Source: Acidimicrobiales bacterium
GTDB lineage: Bacteria; Actinomycetota; Acidimicrobiia; Acidimicrobiales; UBA8592
Reading direction: 5' to 3'
NCBI GenBank assembly: GCA_013912105.1
Contig: JACERY010000005.1
Location: forward strand, 19,397-83,396
DNA length: 64,000 nucleotides
Each line of letters starts with the position of its first letter. Position 1 is the first letter of the stretch. A program made the position numbers and the translations under genes. This document shows positions 36,698-45,918 of this stretch, one piece after another. The notes under the pieces were generated by a model. That model was not told where the DNA came from and did not search any database. It saw only the letters and a list, made by a program, of their open reading frames with translations.

Positions 36698-38098
36698 TTA
36701 CTGTTCGGGACGTAACGTAGGGAATAAGACGACATCTCTAATTGTTTGAACATCGGTTAAAAGCATTACCAGACGATCTAACCCAATTCCAATTCCCCCT
36801 GTAGGGGGCAAACCAAATTCTAATGCCCTAACATAGTCTTTATCTAACCCCATTGCTTCTTCATCACCTGACTCACTTTTTCGCAGTTGATCTTTGAAGC
36901 GTTCCATTTGTTCGCTTGGATCTACAAGCTCAGAAAAACCATTTAATATTTCCCTACCTGCAACAATCCCTTCAAACCTTTCCGTGAAACCAGGTTTTTC
37001 TCTATGGTCTCTTGATAACGGAGATACTTCTTTAGGATACTCAGTGACGAAACAAGGGGCCCATAAATTAGGTTCTACTGATTTCTCATATATCTCAAGA
37101 ATAAGTTTCCCTTGTCCATAATCAGTCTCGTACTCTATTCCTAACTTGTCGCAGAGTGACCGGAGGTCTTCAATGGGAGTTTCTAAAGAAACTTCTTCAT
37201 TCACATATTCTTTAATTAAATCAACCATTGATGCTCTTTTCCACGGAGTTGAAAGATCTAGATCTCTCCCATCAAATGAAACAATTGTTGATCCAGTTAA
37301 TTCTTCAGCGAGAAATTCAATAAGGCTTTCTGACAATTTCATTATGTCTTCCCAATCGGCATACGCTTCGTAGAGTTCAAGCATTGTGAATTCAGGATTG
37401 TGTCTGGTTGACAATCCTTCATTTCTAAAGACCCTTGCTATTTCAAAGACTTTTTCAAAGCCACCTACAACTAGTCGTTTGAGGTACAACTCCGGAGCTA
37501 TCCGTAAATAAAGTTCGATATCTAGTGCGTTATGGTGAGTTGTGAACGGCTTAGCTAACGCTCCGCCGGGAATTGGGTGGAAAACTGGCGTTTCTACTTC
37601 CATGAAGTGTCTTTCTTCCAACCATTTTCTGGTTAACGACATTAGTTTGCTTCTAGTTACAAACGTGTTCCTAGCTTCTTCAGTCACCCATAAATCGACA
37701 TAACGTTGACGATATCTTGTATCTTGATCGCTTATTCCATGCCACTTATCTGGGAAAGGTCGTTCAGTCGTTGCGAGAACAACCCATTTTTCGACTTTAA
37801 CTGATAGCTCACCACGTTTGGTTTTCATTACTTCGCCTGTAACACCTATCCAGTCACCTAAATTAAGTGCTACAAATTTTTCAAATTCTGGTGTTACTTT
37901 CGCTGGTGCGAAGAGCTGAATTCGTCCTGTTGAATCTTGTAATACCCCGAAGGCGATCTTGCCTTGGTCGCGACGCAACATCATTCGCCCCGCAACCGAA
38001 ACAGTAACTCCTGAGCTTGTTCCATCTTCTAACGCATTATGGTCAGTAATTAATTCTTTAATTGCAGCTGTTTTATTGTAATTGTATGGCGTTTCCAT
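36698..38098 (-). CDS. lysS: Lysyl-tRNA synthetase, class II
   Basis: LysRS attaches lysine to tRNA-Lys. The 466-residue protein has an N-terminal OB-fold anticodon-binding domain (VSVAGRMMLRRDQGKIAFG), then class II motif 1 (SLTRKWLEERHFMEVETPVF), motif 2 (FRNEGLSTRHNPEFTMLELYEAY) and motif 3 (GLPPTGGIGIGLDRLVMLLT). Length is slightly under E. coli LysS. panC lies 54 bases upstream on the same strand. Confidence 0.96.
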   Translation of the reverse strand: METPYNYNKTAAIKELITDHNALEDGTSSGVTVSVAGRMMLRRDQGKIAFGVLQDSTGRIQLFAPAKVTPEFEKFVALNLGDWIGVTGEVMKTKRGELSVKVEKWVVLATTERPFPDKWHGISDQDTRYRQRYVDLWVTEEARNTFVTRSKLMSLTRKWLEERHFMEVETPVFHPIPGGALAKPFTTHHNALDIELYLRIAPELYLKRLVVGGFEKVFEIARVFRNEGLSTRHNPEFTMLELYEAYADWEDIMKLSESLIEFLAEELTGSTIVSFDGRDLDLSTPWKRASMVDLIKEYVNEEVSLETPIEDLRSLCDKLGIEYETDYGQGKLILEIYEKSVEPNLWAPCFVTEYPKEVSPLSRDHREKPGFTERFEGIVAGREILNGFSELVDPSEQMERFKDQLRKSESGDEEAMGLDKDYVRALEFGLPPTGGIGIGLDRLVMLLTDVQTIRDVVLFPTLRPEQ

Positions 38099-38152
38099 GT
38101 TTCACAAGTGTCGCAGGGACTAGAAGAGATTGCAGTGATTTAACAAAGATCT

Positions 38153-39013
38153 CTAGGAACTAAATAGTCCTGAGTGGGCATTTATATTGTCAATCAGGCG
38201 AGCGCTACCAATTCTAACTGCAACAAGAATTCTCGTTTTTTCATCAATTTCAGTAACAGGTTCTAAAGAATCGCTGTCTACCAATGCGACATAATCAACT
38301 GAAATAAGTTGCTTTTCTTGAAGTTGATCATGAATTAGATTTTTAATTTCCTGAGTGGAATTCTCTCCAGATTTAATTTTTAGATGAGCATTTTTGAGCG
38401 TTTGTGGAATAATCGAAGCCTGATTTCGTTCTTCATCAGAAAGATAAATATTGCGACTAGATAGGGCTAGTCCATCATTATCACGAATGATTGGGCAACC
38501 GATCACGTTAACCCTGTAGGAGAGATCATCTACCATTTTTTTAATAATTTGTAGTTGCTGCCAGTCCTTTTCGCCAAAATACGAATTACATGGCCCAACT
38601 ACGTTGAATATTTTTGAGACTACTGTAGCTACTCCAGCAAAGTGGGTTGGACGAGAAACCCCTTCTAGAACAGCTGAAAGACTATTAACTGTTATTGATG
38701 TAAGAACAGTATCTGAAAACATTTCATGAACTTCAGGTGCAAAAATTATGCTTGTCCCAGCTTGTTCGCATAATGCTGAGTCTTGTTCGATGTCTCTCGG
38801 GTAAGTAGACAGGTCTTCATGTGCAGCGAATTGCAGTGGGTTAACGAAAATAGTTGTTACTACAAAATCATTTTCATCAACAGCTCGTTTAATTAAAGAA
38901 ATATGTCCTTTATGCAAAAATCCCATTGTAGGAACTAGGCCAATTGATTTCCCATTTCCTCTGAGATGGTCAAGGTGATTCTGAAGTTCTATACGGCTGG
39001 TTACTATTTGCAT
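38153..39013 (-). CDS. panC: Pantothenate synthetase
   Basis: PanC condenses pantoate with beta-alanine using ATP. The 286-residue protein has the HIGH-type motif VPTMGFLHKGHISLIKRA near residues 24-41, the TTIFVNPLQFAAHEDLSTYPR block, KDWQQLQIIKKMV and the KMSKS-like LALSSRNIYLS. It follows a DUF2520 gene by six bases. The group folK-DUF2520-panC is co-transcribed by spacing, a known actinobacterial order linking folate and pantothenate genes. Confidence 0.95.
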   Translation of the reverse strand: MQIVTSRIELQNHLDHLRGNGKSIGLVPTMGFLHKGHISLIKRAVDENDFVVTTIFVNPLQFAAHEDLSTYPRDIEQDSALCEQAGTSIIFAPEVHEMFSDTVLTSITVNSLSAVLEGVSRPTHFAGVATVVSKIFNVVGPCNSYFGEKDWQQLQIIKKMVDDLSYRVNVIGCPIIRDNDGLALSSRNIYLSDEERNQASIIPQTLKNAHLKIKSGENSTQEIKNLIHDQLQEKQLISVDYVALVDSDSLEPVTEIDEKTRILVAVRIGSARLIDNINAHSGLFSS

Positions 39014-39019
39014 AAGTTC

Positions 39020-39751
39020 TTATTCTTCAAGATCATTGGTGTTAGTCGCAAGTCGTTTAGCCTCTAAAACCATACTTTCGTAGAGCGGTATTTCTATTTC
39101 TGGTAGAGATTCTAGATGTGCTTGAAGTGTTTCTTCATCTTTCCTTGCAGCTGGCCCAGTTAATGCGTCACCTGGTCCTAGTTCAATAAGTGATTCGAAA
39201 CTTCCTTGTGCAAGGTTTAAGAAAGCTTCAAAAGGAACATTTACCTGATCAGCTAAGCGTCGTACTTGTTCTAGCAATACGACAAGGTGGTTAGAAGCTA
39301 TACAAGCTGTGGCATGATAAAGCGCCCTATATTCATCAGGAAGTATGAACTCAGTACCACCTAATGCTTCAACTATTTTTTTCATAAGGGGATCACCATT
39401 TATGGCGAACCAGGCATTATTTAAAAGTCTTTCTTTCCCTAAAATAGCATTAGGTAAAGAGACTAAAGGATGAATTGAACCAACGTTGACATGTGGTTTG
39501 AGAACGTCAAGCCTCATCGACCCTGCCACGTGAGCTATAACAGTTTCAGTTCTGGGTAATTGATTTACAACATTTATAATCTCATCATCAGGTGTGGTTA
39601 TTAGAACGAGGTCAACTCCATCAGTTGCGTTTCTAAGATCGTTTCCTTTTTCGAGAGGTACTTTCATTTGCCAACCTTTACTACCTAGGGCATTGAAAAA
39701 GCTTCTACCTGCTCTACCTGGTCCTATTATTTGGACAATAGGAGTCATCAC
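39020..39751 (-). CDS. Rossmann-fold/DUF2520 protein
   Basis: A 243-residue protein with an N-terminal NAD(P)-binding Rossmann domain (IIGPGRAGRSFFNALGSKGW at residues 8-27) and a C-terminal helical DUF2520 domain (YRALYHATACIASNHLVVLL) resembling ketopantoate-reductase and 6PGDH-type dimer domains. A conserved histidine and Asn line lie in that segment. Its position next to panC, with overlapping starts with folK (four bases), suggests it could help pantoate synthesis, but this is not established for the family. Confidence 0.82.
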   Translation of the reverse strand: MMTPIVQIIGPGRAGRSFFNALGSKGWQMKVPLEKGNDLRNATDGVDLVLITTPDDEIINVVNQLPRTETVIAHVAGSMRLDVLKPHVNVGSIHPLVSLPNAILGKERLLNNAWFAINGDPLMKKIVEALGGTEFILPDEYRALYHATACIASNHLVVLLEQVRRLADQVNVPFEAFLNLAQGSFESLIELGPGDALTGPAARKDEETLQAHLESLPEIEIPLYESMVLEAKRLATNTNDLEE

Positions 39752-40194
39752 CAGTCTTTGATCCGTCTGATTTCCCCTTCGTTAGGATCTTCCCAGTCAA
39801 GAAGAAATTCAGGGGCAAGTTCGCCAAGTGGTACCATAACAAAAGCTCTTTCTCTCATTCGTGGATGCGGAACAATCAAATCAGTTGCATTTATTTCTTC
39901 ATTCTCTACCCAAAGAATGTCAACATCTAAAGTTCTAGGGCCCCAACGGATCTCTCGAACGCGATTAGCATTCTTTTCTAATCTTTGACCGTGTTCTAAT
40001 AAATCTCGACAGCTCCGTTCTGTTGAAAGCTCAATAACGATATTCAAATACGTATCTTGTTCAACTCCTCCGACTGGATCTGTCTCGTACAATCCAGAAA
40101 CTGCGCGAAGATCAGAGAAACTTGCTACAGCTTCCCTTAAATAGGCTTCTTTATCGCCAAGATTTGAACCTAACCCAAGAAATGCTCGAACCAT
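39748..40194 (-). CDS. folK: 2-amino-4-hydroxy-6-hydroxymethyldihydropteridine pyrophosphokinase
   Basis: FolK transfers pyrophosphate from ATP to 6-hydroxymethyl-dihydropterin in folate synthesis. It starts MVRAFLGLGSNLGDKEAYLR, carries the signature RWGPRTLDVDILW near residues 90-102 and the PHPRMRERAFVMVPL block. The 148-residue length is normal. It overlaps the DUF2520 gene by four bases. folB lies ~13 kb away, so the folate genes are dispersed in this genome rather than in the usual folP-folB-folK run. Confidence 0.95.
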   Translation of the reverse strand: MVRAFLGLGSNLGDKEAYLREAVASFSDLRAVSGLYETDPVGGVEQDTYLNIVIELSTERSCRDLLEHGQRLEKNANRVREIRWGPRTLDVDILWVENEEINATDLIVPHPRMRERAFVMVPLGELAPEFLLDWEDPNEGEIRRIKDW

Positions 40195-40200
40195 TTTTTA

Positions 40201-40794
40201 CTATTCCAGAATTTGTTCTTCAGCCTGTAAAGCTTCTAGCTCTGCGAGTCGTTCCTCTTGCTGAACAACCATTTCCTCTGGAGTTGGAAGGCTTTCTGAA
40301 GCTGCTGCTATTTCTCTTCCATTAGGACCAATAACTCTTTGTAAAGTCTTCTCCATTTTAGTAACAGCCTTAGGAACACTATCTATGAAACCATTCCAAA
40401 CAAGATACCCAGCCATTGTTCCACCTATGGTGTCACCTACTTCTTCATGATGGAGAAGTAGGCGTTCACCGTTTTTAATTAATTTATTTAGATCAGAGTA
40501 AAGAACGCTGAGAACTGTATTTAGATGCCCCCCAATTGCGACTGGGCGATGGACATAGTCGATATCAAATTCTTCGTAATTATGAAGGTTATGGGTGGCA
40601 GGTATTATCGAAATAACGCGTTTAAAATCATTTCTCCGTATCCAAATAAGTTCTTCAACTCTTCGGACTTTTCTGTGTTGGGGCCCATAACCACCTGGTC
40701 GTTCACACACAGCAAGACGATCTTTAACAATCCATATAAGACCGCGGGGTTGTATTCCTTCGGCCCATTTCCCCCTCATATTTAACTGTCTCAA
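40201..40794 (-). CDS. Dual-specificity-phosphatase-like protein without catalytic Cys
   Basis: A 197-residue protein whose core follows the dual-specificity phosphatase pattern: VISIIPATHNLHNYEEFDID, then YVHRPVAIGG, a helix, GERLLLHH, and TIGGTMAGYLVWNG. At the P-loop, where phosphatases have HCxxGxxR, it reads HHEEVGDT, so both the nucleophilic Cys and the Arg are missing. An acidic/Gln-rich helix ends the protein. It may be a pseudophosphatase or bind phosphate-like ligands. It is 6 bases upstream of folK on the same strand. I do not know a named family; the resemblance is by pattern only. Confidence 0.5.
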   Translation of the reverse strand: MRQLNMRGKWAEGIQPRGLIWIVKDRLAVCERPGGYGPQHRKVRRVEELIWIRRNDFKRVISIIPATHNLHNYEEFDIDYVHRPVAIGGHLNTVLSVLYSDLNKLIKNGERLLLHHEEVGDTIGGTMAGYLVWNGFIDSVPKAVTKMEKTLQRVIGPNGREIAAASESLPTPEEMVVQQEERLAELEALQAEEQILE

Positions 40795-40915
40795 ATCTGT
40801 TACTCCAACTCTTTTCTCTACCCGAGATAAATTTTAGTACGACATGTGCATGTTTCGCCTTAGAAAACACCATCTTTTTCTTGTTTATTCAAATATTTCG
40901 TTAAGATTCTGTGAT

Positions 40916-41458
40916 TCATTCACCTTCTTGGTCATAACTCCATAGGTCAGGAAGATTTCTATAGCGTTCAGCTACATCAAGTCCATATCCAACAACAAAG
41001 TCTGGTGGAATTTCAAACCCGACATACTTGAGACCAAGTTCACTTGCTTGACGTCCAGATCGTAAAAGTAATGCACATATCTCTAATGACGCCGGTCCTC
41101 TGGATTCCAGATTCTTGCGGAGATAATTAAGAGTCAGCCCACTATCAATAATGTCTTCAACAACGATTACGTCTCTTCCACTTAGATCTATATCTAAATC
41201 TTTTACAATCCTGACTACACCGCTGGTTTTTGTTGCATTGCCATAAGAAGAAACAGCCATAAAATCAAATTCGACCGGTAGAGAAATAGATCTAGCTAGA
41301 TCTGCCATGTATATAAAAGCGCCTTTAAGAACGCCGACTAGAAGTGGAACAGAATCCTTGTAGTCTTCAGTTATTTGCTCCCCTAATTGTTTAATTCTTT
41401 CTTGGATCTGTTGTTCTGTTAAAAGGATATTTCCTGGTGGTTTTAATGGTTCTATCAT
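40916..41458 (-). CDS. hpt: Hypoxanthine(-guanine) phosphoribosyltransferase
   Basis: Purine salvage enzyme joining hypoxanthine or guanine to PRPP. The PRPP-binding motif VIVVEDIIDSGLTLNYL is at about residues 95-111, the dimer/flexible-loop SSYGNATKTSGVVRI precedes it, and the purine contact DFVVGYGLDVAERYRNLP lies near the end. The 180-residue length is normal. tilS is immediately upstream (45 bases). In most actinobacteria ftsH follows hpt; here a pseudophosphatase-like gene and folK follow instead. Confidence 0.95.
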   Translation of the reverse strand: MIEPLKPPGNILLTEQQIQERIKQLGEQITEDYKDSVPLLVGVLKGAFIYMADLARSISLPVEFDFMAVSSYGNATKTSGVVRIVKDLDIDLSGRDVIVVEDIIDSGLTLNYLRKNLESRGPASLEICALLLRSGRQASELGLKYVGFEIPPDFVVGYGLDVAERYRNLPDLWSYDQEGE

Positions 41459-41503
41459 GACTTCGGCACACTAACGCAGATCTCGTCTGCATACATGCAT
41501 GTC

Positions 41504-42382
41504 TTACTTTTCTTCTGGTATTTCGATTCGAAGAATACGATTTGTCCTAGCTATTCTCCATCCGCCTCCTATGTCAGTAGCGAGGGATTCTAATTTAGCC
41601 ACCTGTAATACACGGTCAATTGTTGCGAGATCGGGAGGGTGATCATTCTTTCTTGTTTCCCAAATCCAATTTCGGATTGCCTGACGGGCAAGAACGGGAT
41701 GAGCATCTAATAATTCTTTACAATTAGTTGGATCAATATTTTTTGCTTCTTCGGTAATGAAATCTGCGCCATTGCGAAGAAGATCAGCTTGTCGGTTAAG
41801 AAGTGGAACAAGATCACGTTCCGCTATTTCATTGAGAAGCGGCAAAGCTTCATGTCGAATACGATTTCGGCGAAAAATCAATTCTTCGTTTGAGGGGTCA
41901 TTAAAGAACTTTATTTTAAATTCGTGGCAAAGTGCTTCAGTTTCTGATCTACGAAGTTTCAGTATTGGTTTACTGGTTGACGGGCGCATTCCACTCAGAC
42001 CATGCCAAGCACTGCCACGAATTAGAGCCAAAAGTATCGTTTCAGCCTGATCATCTGCTGTGTGTCCAGTCAAAACTCCTTTAGGCAATGCTCCATAACG
42101 TGCCGATCGCGCTCTGGACTCAAGATTAGGACCCGGTTTTACCTGGACTTTAATGGACTCAAATTCTGCTTTAAATCGCTCTGCAGTCTCTTGAACAAGC
42201 TCTATCTCTTCATCTGAGCCTTTTCTGATCCCATGGTCAATATGAATAGCTTTAACTTTTGATTCAGTCGCTGCAGCTAAGACTAGAAGCGCCATTGAGT
42301 CTGCTCCACCAGAAACTGCACATACAAGTTTTCCTTTAGGGAAAGTGCTCTTTTCTAATAGTTCTTCAACCAAGTTGGTCAT
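41504..42382 (-). CDS. tilS: tRNA(Ile)-lysidine synthetase
   Basis: TilS converts the wobble C of tRNA-Ile(CAU) to lysidine. The PP-loop ATPase motif AVSGGADSMALLVLA is at residues 22-36, with the family motifs HIDHGIRKGSDEE, LTGHTADDQAETILLALIRGS and FNDPSNEELIFRRNRIRHEALP. At 292 residues it lacks most of the C-terminal domain found in E. coli TilS, as usual in shorter actinobacterial forms. It lies between the metalloprotease gene and hpt, a standard actinobacterial order. Confidence 0.93.
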   Translation of the reverse strand: MTNLVEELLEKSTFPKGKLVCAVSGGADSMALLVLAAATESKVKAIHIDHGIRKGSDEEIELVQETAERFKAEFESIKVQVKPGPNLESRARSARYGALPKGVLTGHTADDQAETILLALIRGSAWHGLSGMRPSTSKPILKLRRSETEALCHEFKIKFFNDPSNEELIFRRNRIRHEALPLLNEIAERDLVPLLNRQADLLRNGADFITEEAKNIDPTNCKELLDAHPVLARQAIRNWIWETRKNDHPPDLATIDRVLQVAKLESLATDIGGGWRIARTNRILRIEIPEEK

Positions 42383-42405
42383 TTTTCTCCAGGTCAGTTT
42401 TGATT

Positions 42406-43479
42406 TTAGATACTATTAACGGTCTCTGCTGTAATTCGGTCTATCCATATTTGCGGTTTTTGTATTTCATCCATTGAAGGAAGGTTTTCGGGTCTCTCCC
42501 ATGCGCGGTCTAATAAAGACGTGCCACCTTTCTCTTCAACCTTTTCGATAAATGATTCCCCTGCTTGGTATTGATTTAATTTAGCTTCAAGTCCTACTAC
42601 TTTTTGGAAAATTCTTGAGAACCCCTTTGCTGAGTTACGCCGTGCGCGGAGAGTTTTCGCAAAATATTCTGCATTTGTGATAAGGCCAGCTCCAGCGCGA
42701 TCCATAGTGACATCGCCGTGTCCTTCTAACAAGCTCATCATTCCTGAAATTTGGTTTAGTGTTTCACGCTGTTCCGGAGAAGAAAAAAGTGCCGGTAAAC
42801 CTCCATCAGCAAATATGTCTTCTCCAGTCTTTCGCGCTTCGATAATTCGCTTCGCAGCTTCTCGGAGCATATCCGGATCCGGATCAACGGTATCTAAGGT
42901 TTGATTTACCAAACCAAGGAAATGTTCTCTTAACCATGGGACTCCAGTGAATTGTGCTCTATGAGTGCATTCGTGTAACGCTAGCCATAAACGGAATTCC
43001 TCTGGGGGGAAACCATATTTTTTTTCAATATTGAGAACATTAGGTCCGAGATAATAAACGATGTCTTGGTCCTCAGGATTCTCATCTTCAATGATGAGCA
43101 AATCGTATTGCCCAAGGACTCGCCCCGACATCCAACCTAAGAGAAGACCCATCTCTGCACCACTCGCTTTTGACCCTATACCGGATAAAACTGAGGTTTC
43201 TTTTGTGGCTAATTTCTCTGCTAGAGGCCGAAGGAGTCTCTGAAAGGAATCTATATTAGCTTCTATCCACATAGGGCGATCAGCTACTCTTCCCCGAGCA
43301 TTTCCCATTTGAGATCTTAATCCAGTTGTTTCTGCAACTAATTCCTCTGCTTGAGCTGTGAATCGTTCAAAGTCTGGTGCGAGCGTTGCGTAATGGTACG
43401 AAGAAACAGAATCATTTCTTTCGCTGATTCTGGTTGCAACCTGCTGAGCAAGATTCCAATCGACCGAAGTGTCGGCCAC
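42406..43479 (-). CDS. Zinc-dependent metalloprotease, DUF2342/F420-associated family
   Basis: A 357-residue member of the actinobacterial DUF2342 family (annotated elsewhere as zinc-dependent metalloprotease or F420 biosynthesis-associated protein). The active-site motif is LALHECTHRAQF (HExxH) near residue 167, with the VPWLREHF segment after it and SLLEGHGDVTMD further on, giving a possible third ligand. GTG start directly after a small membrane-protein gene (1 base apart). It is next to tilS, as in many actinobacteria. The substrate is not known. Confidence 0.85.
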   Translation of the reverse strand: MADTSVDWNLAQQVATRISERNDSVSSYHYATLAPDFERFTAQAEELVAETTGLRSQMGNARGRVADRPMWIEANIDSFQRLLRPLAEKLATKETSVLSGIGSKASGAEMGLLLGWMSGRVLGQYDLLIIEDENPEDQDIVYYLGPNVLNIEKKYGFPPEEFRLWLALHECTHRAQFTGVPWLREHFLGLVNQTLDTVDPDPDMLREAAKRIIEARKTGEDIFADGGLPALFSSPEQRETLNQISGMMSLLEGHGDVTMDRAGAGLITNAEYFAKTLRARRNSAKGFSRIFQKVVGLEAKLNQYQAGESFIEKVEEKGGTSLLDRAWERPENLPSMDEIQKPQIWIDRITAETVNSI

Positions 43480-43480
43480 G

Positions 43481-43636
43481 TTAAAGTTCCGTGCTGGGCT
43501 TCTTGTACTTTGGAGGGTATTTCGGACGAACTACCTTAACGAAGTAACCCCCAATAACAGCAAAGACCGTTAAAAACGTAGCCGGAGTGAGTACTACCGC
43601 TATCCACCAATGCCATTCAGCTGCCAATATTTGCAT
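43481..43636 (-). CDS. Small single-helix membrane protein
   Basis: A 51-residue open frame with one hydrophobic helix (WWIAVVLTPATFLTVFAVIGG, about residues 10-30) and a Pro/Lys-rich cytoplasmic tail (KYPPKYKKPST). It ends one base before the metalloprotease start codon, which strongly suggests an operon and real translation. It does not match a family I know; the layout resembles small membrane partners of proteases. Confidence 0.6.
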   Translation of the reverse strand: MQILAAEWHWWIAVVLTPATFLTVFAVIGGYFVKVVRPKYPPKYKKPSTEL

Positions 43637-43710
43637 AAGTAGATCGTAGACCGAAATACGCCTGCTCTGACACCTTAAACAAAGAAGAGGTAATTTTTTT
43701 TAAATGCCGT

Positions 43711-44055
43711 TTATAAATCAGTGATACTTATGTCACTTAAATCTATTCGCTGAAGTGATTCACTTATTTTCAACTGTAAAGAAGGTGGAGCTTTAACAGT
43801 AGCTTGTTGAGCCATTGCTATCTTAAAGCGTATTTCTACGTTAAGAGCATCGTTGCAGTTAATGCATGTTCCGAAATGGTCTCGAACCGTTTGAATAATA
43901 TGTGGGTTGGGGATTCCATCTAATGCTTGAAGAATTAGTTGTGGGGACTCTTCACATCGATGTTGAGAATCTGATCCGCGTTGACTAGAAAGGGGTATTT
44001 GAGGCCTTGAATCTTCTGAGCTATTTCCTTGTGGTAGTTCCATATTTTTACTCAC
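43711..44055 (-). CDS. RsrA-like zinc-binding anti-sigma factor
   Basis: A 114-residue anti-sigma factor of the ZAS (zinc anti-sigma) type. The signature HFGTCINC (H-x3-C-x2-C) lies at about residues 70-77, with an additional Cys/His in HRCEES upstream. The [16 protein letters not shown] segment matches the C-terminal helix of RsrA/RshA. RsrA senses thiol oxidation and releases SigR/SigH. It overlaps the sigma gene by eight bases and is downstream of it. The longer N-terminal Ser/Gln-rich tail is unusual. Confidence 0.82.
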   Translation of the reverse strand: MSKNMELPQGNSSEDSRPQIPLSSQRGSDSQHRCEESPQLILQALDGIPNPHIIQTVRDHFGTCINCNDALNVEIRFKIAMAQQATVKAPPSLQLKISESLQRIDLSDISITDL

Positions 44056-44665
44056 CTACCCCAACTCCAAGTGGTTCTAATTCATAAGTAACTTGCTCAA
44101 CGTCTTCAAATAAAAGACGTCGGCTTTTCATATAGTCTAAAAGTTCTGTTTGTAGTTTGGCTCGTGCTCGATGAAGGCGAGACATTACGGTTCCGTCAGG
44201 TATCTCAAGAATTTCTGCAATTTCTTTATATGAGAATCCTTGAACATCTGCGAGAAGAACAACCTGTCGGTAAGAGGTGGAGAGAGAATCAACTGCTTTT
44301 TGTATTTCATCATCAGTTAAGTTTTCAAATAGGGCATCTTCAGCACTTAACCCAAGTTGGTGTTGAGTTGAACTTCCTAGATTTCTGTACATGTACCCGT
44401 CTTCTAAACCTTCGAGATCGTACTCTTCAAAACTACGCTGCTTTTTCCTGTAGACGTTTATAAAGCTATTTGTCAGGATACGGAATAGCCATGCTCGTAG
44501 GTTTGTTCCTTCATTAAAGTTAGCAAATGCCTTATATCCCTTTAAATAGGTTTCTTGAACAAGATCTTCGGCATCAGATGGGTTTTTAGTAAGTCGTAGC
44601 GCGTGCGAATACAACTGATCCATATAAAGCATGGCCTCTTCAGCAAATAACTTTTGGTCTGCCAT
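44048..44665 (-). CDS. ECF sigma factor, SigR/SigH-like
   Basis: A 205-residue ECF sigma factor. Region 2 is [26 protein letters not shown] followed by [22 protein letters not shown]; region 4 is [42 protein letters not shown]. These match the SigR/SigH group that controls thiol-oxidative stress genes. The adjacent RsrA-like gene supports this. A C-terminal extension of about 30 residues is present. The selenocysteine peroxiredoxin in the window would be a natural target, though no promoter match was checked. Confidence 0.87.
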   Translation of the reverse strand: MADQKLFAEEAMLYMDQLYSHALRLTKNPSDAEDLVQETYLKGYKAFANFNEGTNLRAWLFRILTNSFINVYRKKQRSFEEYDLEGLEDGYMYRNLGSSTQHQLGLSAEDALFENLTDDEIQKAVDSLSTSYRQVVLLADVQGFSYKEIAEILEIPDGTVMSRLHRARAKLQTELLDYMKSRRLLFEDVEQVTYELEPLGVGVGE

Positions 44666-44735
44666 AATGTAAGTTTACAAAATAAAGAAAGTACTCACTC
44701 ACAAAAATCGAATGATGTTTCCTAAATATCTTCTG

Positions 44736-44808
44736 AGCCCGAGAGGGGAATCGAACCCCTGACCTATTCATTACGAGTGAATCGCTCTACCGACTGAGCT
44801 ACCCGGGC
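44736..44808 (-). tRNA. tRNA-Thr (anticodon CGU)
   Basis: A 73-base cloverleaf: acceptor GCCCGGG/CTCGGGC (one G-U pair), D-arm GCTC-AGTCGGTA-GAGC, anticodon stem ATTCA/TGAAT with loop CTCGTAA (anticodon CGT), T-arm AGGGG-TTCGATT-CCCCT. CCA is not encoded. Located between the sigma factor and holB. Confidence 0.95.
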
Positions 44809-44863
44809 AAAAGAGATAACATAGCAACTCAACTCTAGTAGCGACCGTCCCGTCGTGAAACAT

Positions 44864-45916
44864 TTATTTAAATTCTGAAAGTGAAATAAATAAGGATTGA
44901 AGGAGGAGTTTTTCGTTTGGGTTTCTTCCTAATGTCACCATTGTTGAACGTATCTTTTCAATAGCTCTAATATTTGATGAATTCGGTGCTTCTACCAATT
45001 CTTCTTTATACAGGTTGGCAATTATAGATAATCCGAACTGAAGCTCGTCTGTACGAAACCGCCGAATTTCACGTTTGTGCTTGGCTTCAAGTTCTTTTCG
45101 CCCTGAGCCGCGGATTCCCATTTGCTTTTCTAGCTCACCCAATGCTTCACTTTCTTCCTGATGCCGTAGGGTTATTCCCTCTTGAGCTTGGTCTATGACT
45201 TTTTGAATTTCGTCTACCACGACTGCGATTTTATATCCTTCAGAGCCGATGCTATTGGGTGTCTCTTTCCAAAGTTCATACCTGGAAGCGACTTGCGTAT
45301 CAGAAATTAGATCATTCGCTCTTTCAAGGTCACCTCCTGCAGCTATTGAAATTAGTTCAATTTTGTCAGGACTCAAACCTTTATTACTAAGCCATTTTTT
45401 CATCGCTTCAGGTGATATCGGATGAAAATGCACATTTTGGCAACGTGAAGCAATCGTTATTTGACTGTCTGGAATATTTTCTGAAATTAGGATAATTATA
45501 ATTGATTCGGGTGGTTCTTCTAATGTTTTAAGGAGACGTCCAACTGCAGTCGGGTTTGCTGTGTGGAATCGATTAGCGACAATAATTTTCTTTGATCCTT
45601 CGATAGGTGATCTCGAAGCTTCATTTATGAGTCTTTGTACGTCTTCATCACGGTATTGATTTCCCGATGGATCAATTTTTATAAGATCAGGATGATCGCC
45701 CTGCAAAGCTAATTTCTGCGACCTATCTGAATTTTCGGATAAGTCTTGATCACCAAGTATTAGAGCCGAAAATGCTTTAGCGGCCTCCCAACGGCATGAT
45801 CCTTTTGGCCCAACGAAAAGGTATGCGTGTACAGGTTTTTGGGCTGACTTGCGCAATTGAGTAATCGCTTCTTTTTGATCAATTACTTGATCAAAGATAT
45901 GCGTATCTTTAGTCAT
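44864..45916 (-). CDS. holB: DNA polymerase III subunit delta'
   Basis: Clamp-loader subunit. It begins FDQVIDQKEAITQLRKSAQ, has the P-loop region YLFVGPKGSCRWEAAKAF (Walker A altered, as in delta') and the AAA+ sensor 1 and SRC motif in LKTLEEPPESIIIILIS and ASRCQNVHF (SRC arginine finger). The 350-residue length is normal. The start lies three bases after tmk stops; the tmk-holB order is standard. Confidence 0.92.
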   Translation of the reverse strand: MTKDTHIFDQVIDQKEAITQLRKSAQKPVHAYLFVGPKGSCRWEAAKAFSALILGDQDLSENSDRSQKLALQGDHPDLIKIDPSGNQYRDEDVQRLINEASRSPIEGSKKIIVANRFHTANPTAVGRLLKTLEEPPESIIIILISENIPDSQITIASRCQNVHFHPISPEAMKKWLSNKGLSPDKIELISIAAGGDLERANDLISDTQVASRYELWKETPNSIGSEGYKIAVVVDEIQKVIDQAQEGITLRHQEESEALGELEKQMGIRGSGRKELEAKHKREIRRFRTDELQFGLSIIANLYKEELVEAPNSSNIRAIEKIRSTMVTLGRNPNEKLLLQSLFISLSEFK

Positions 45917-45918
45917 GG

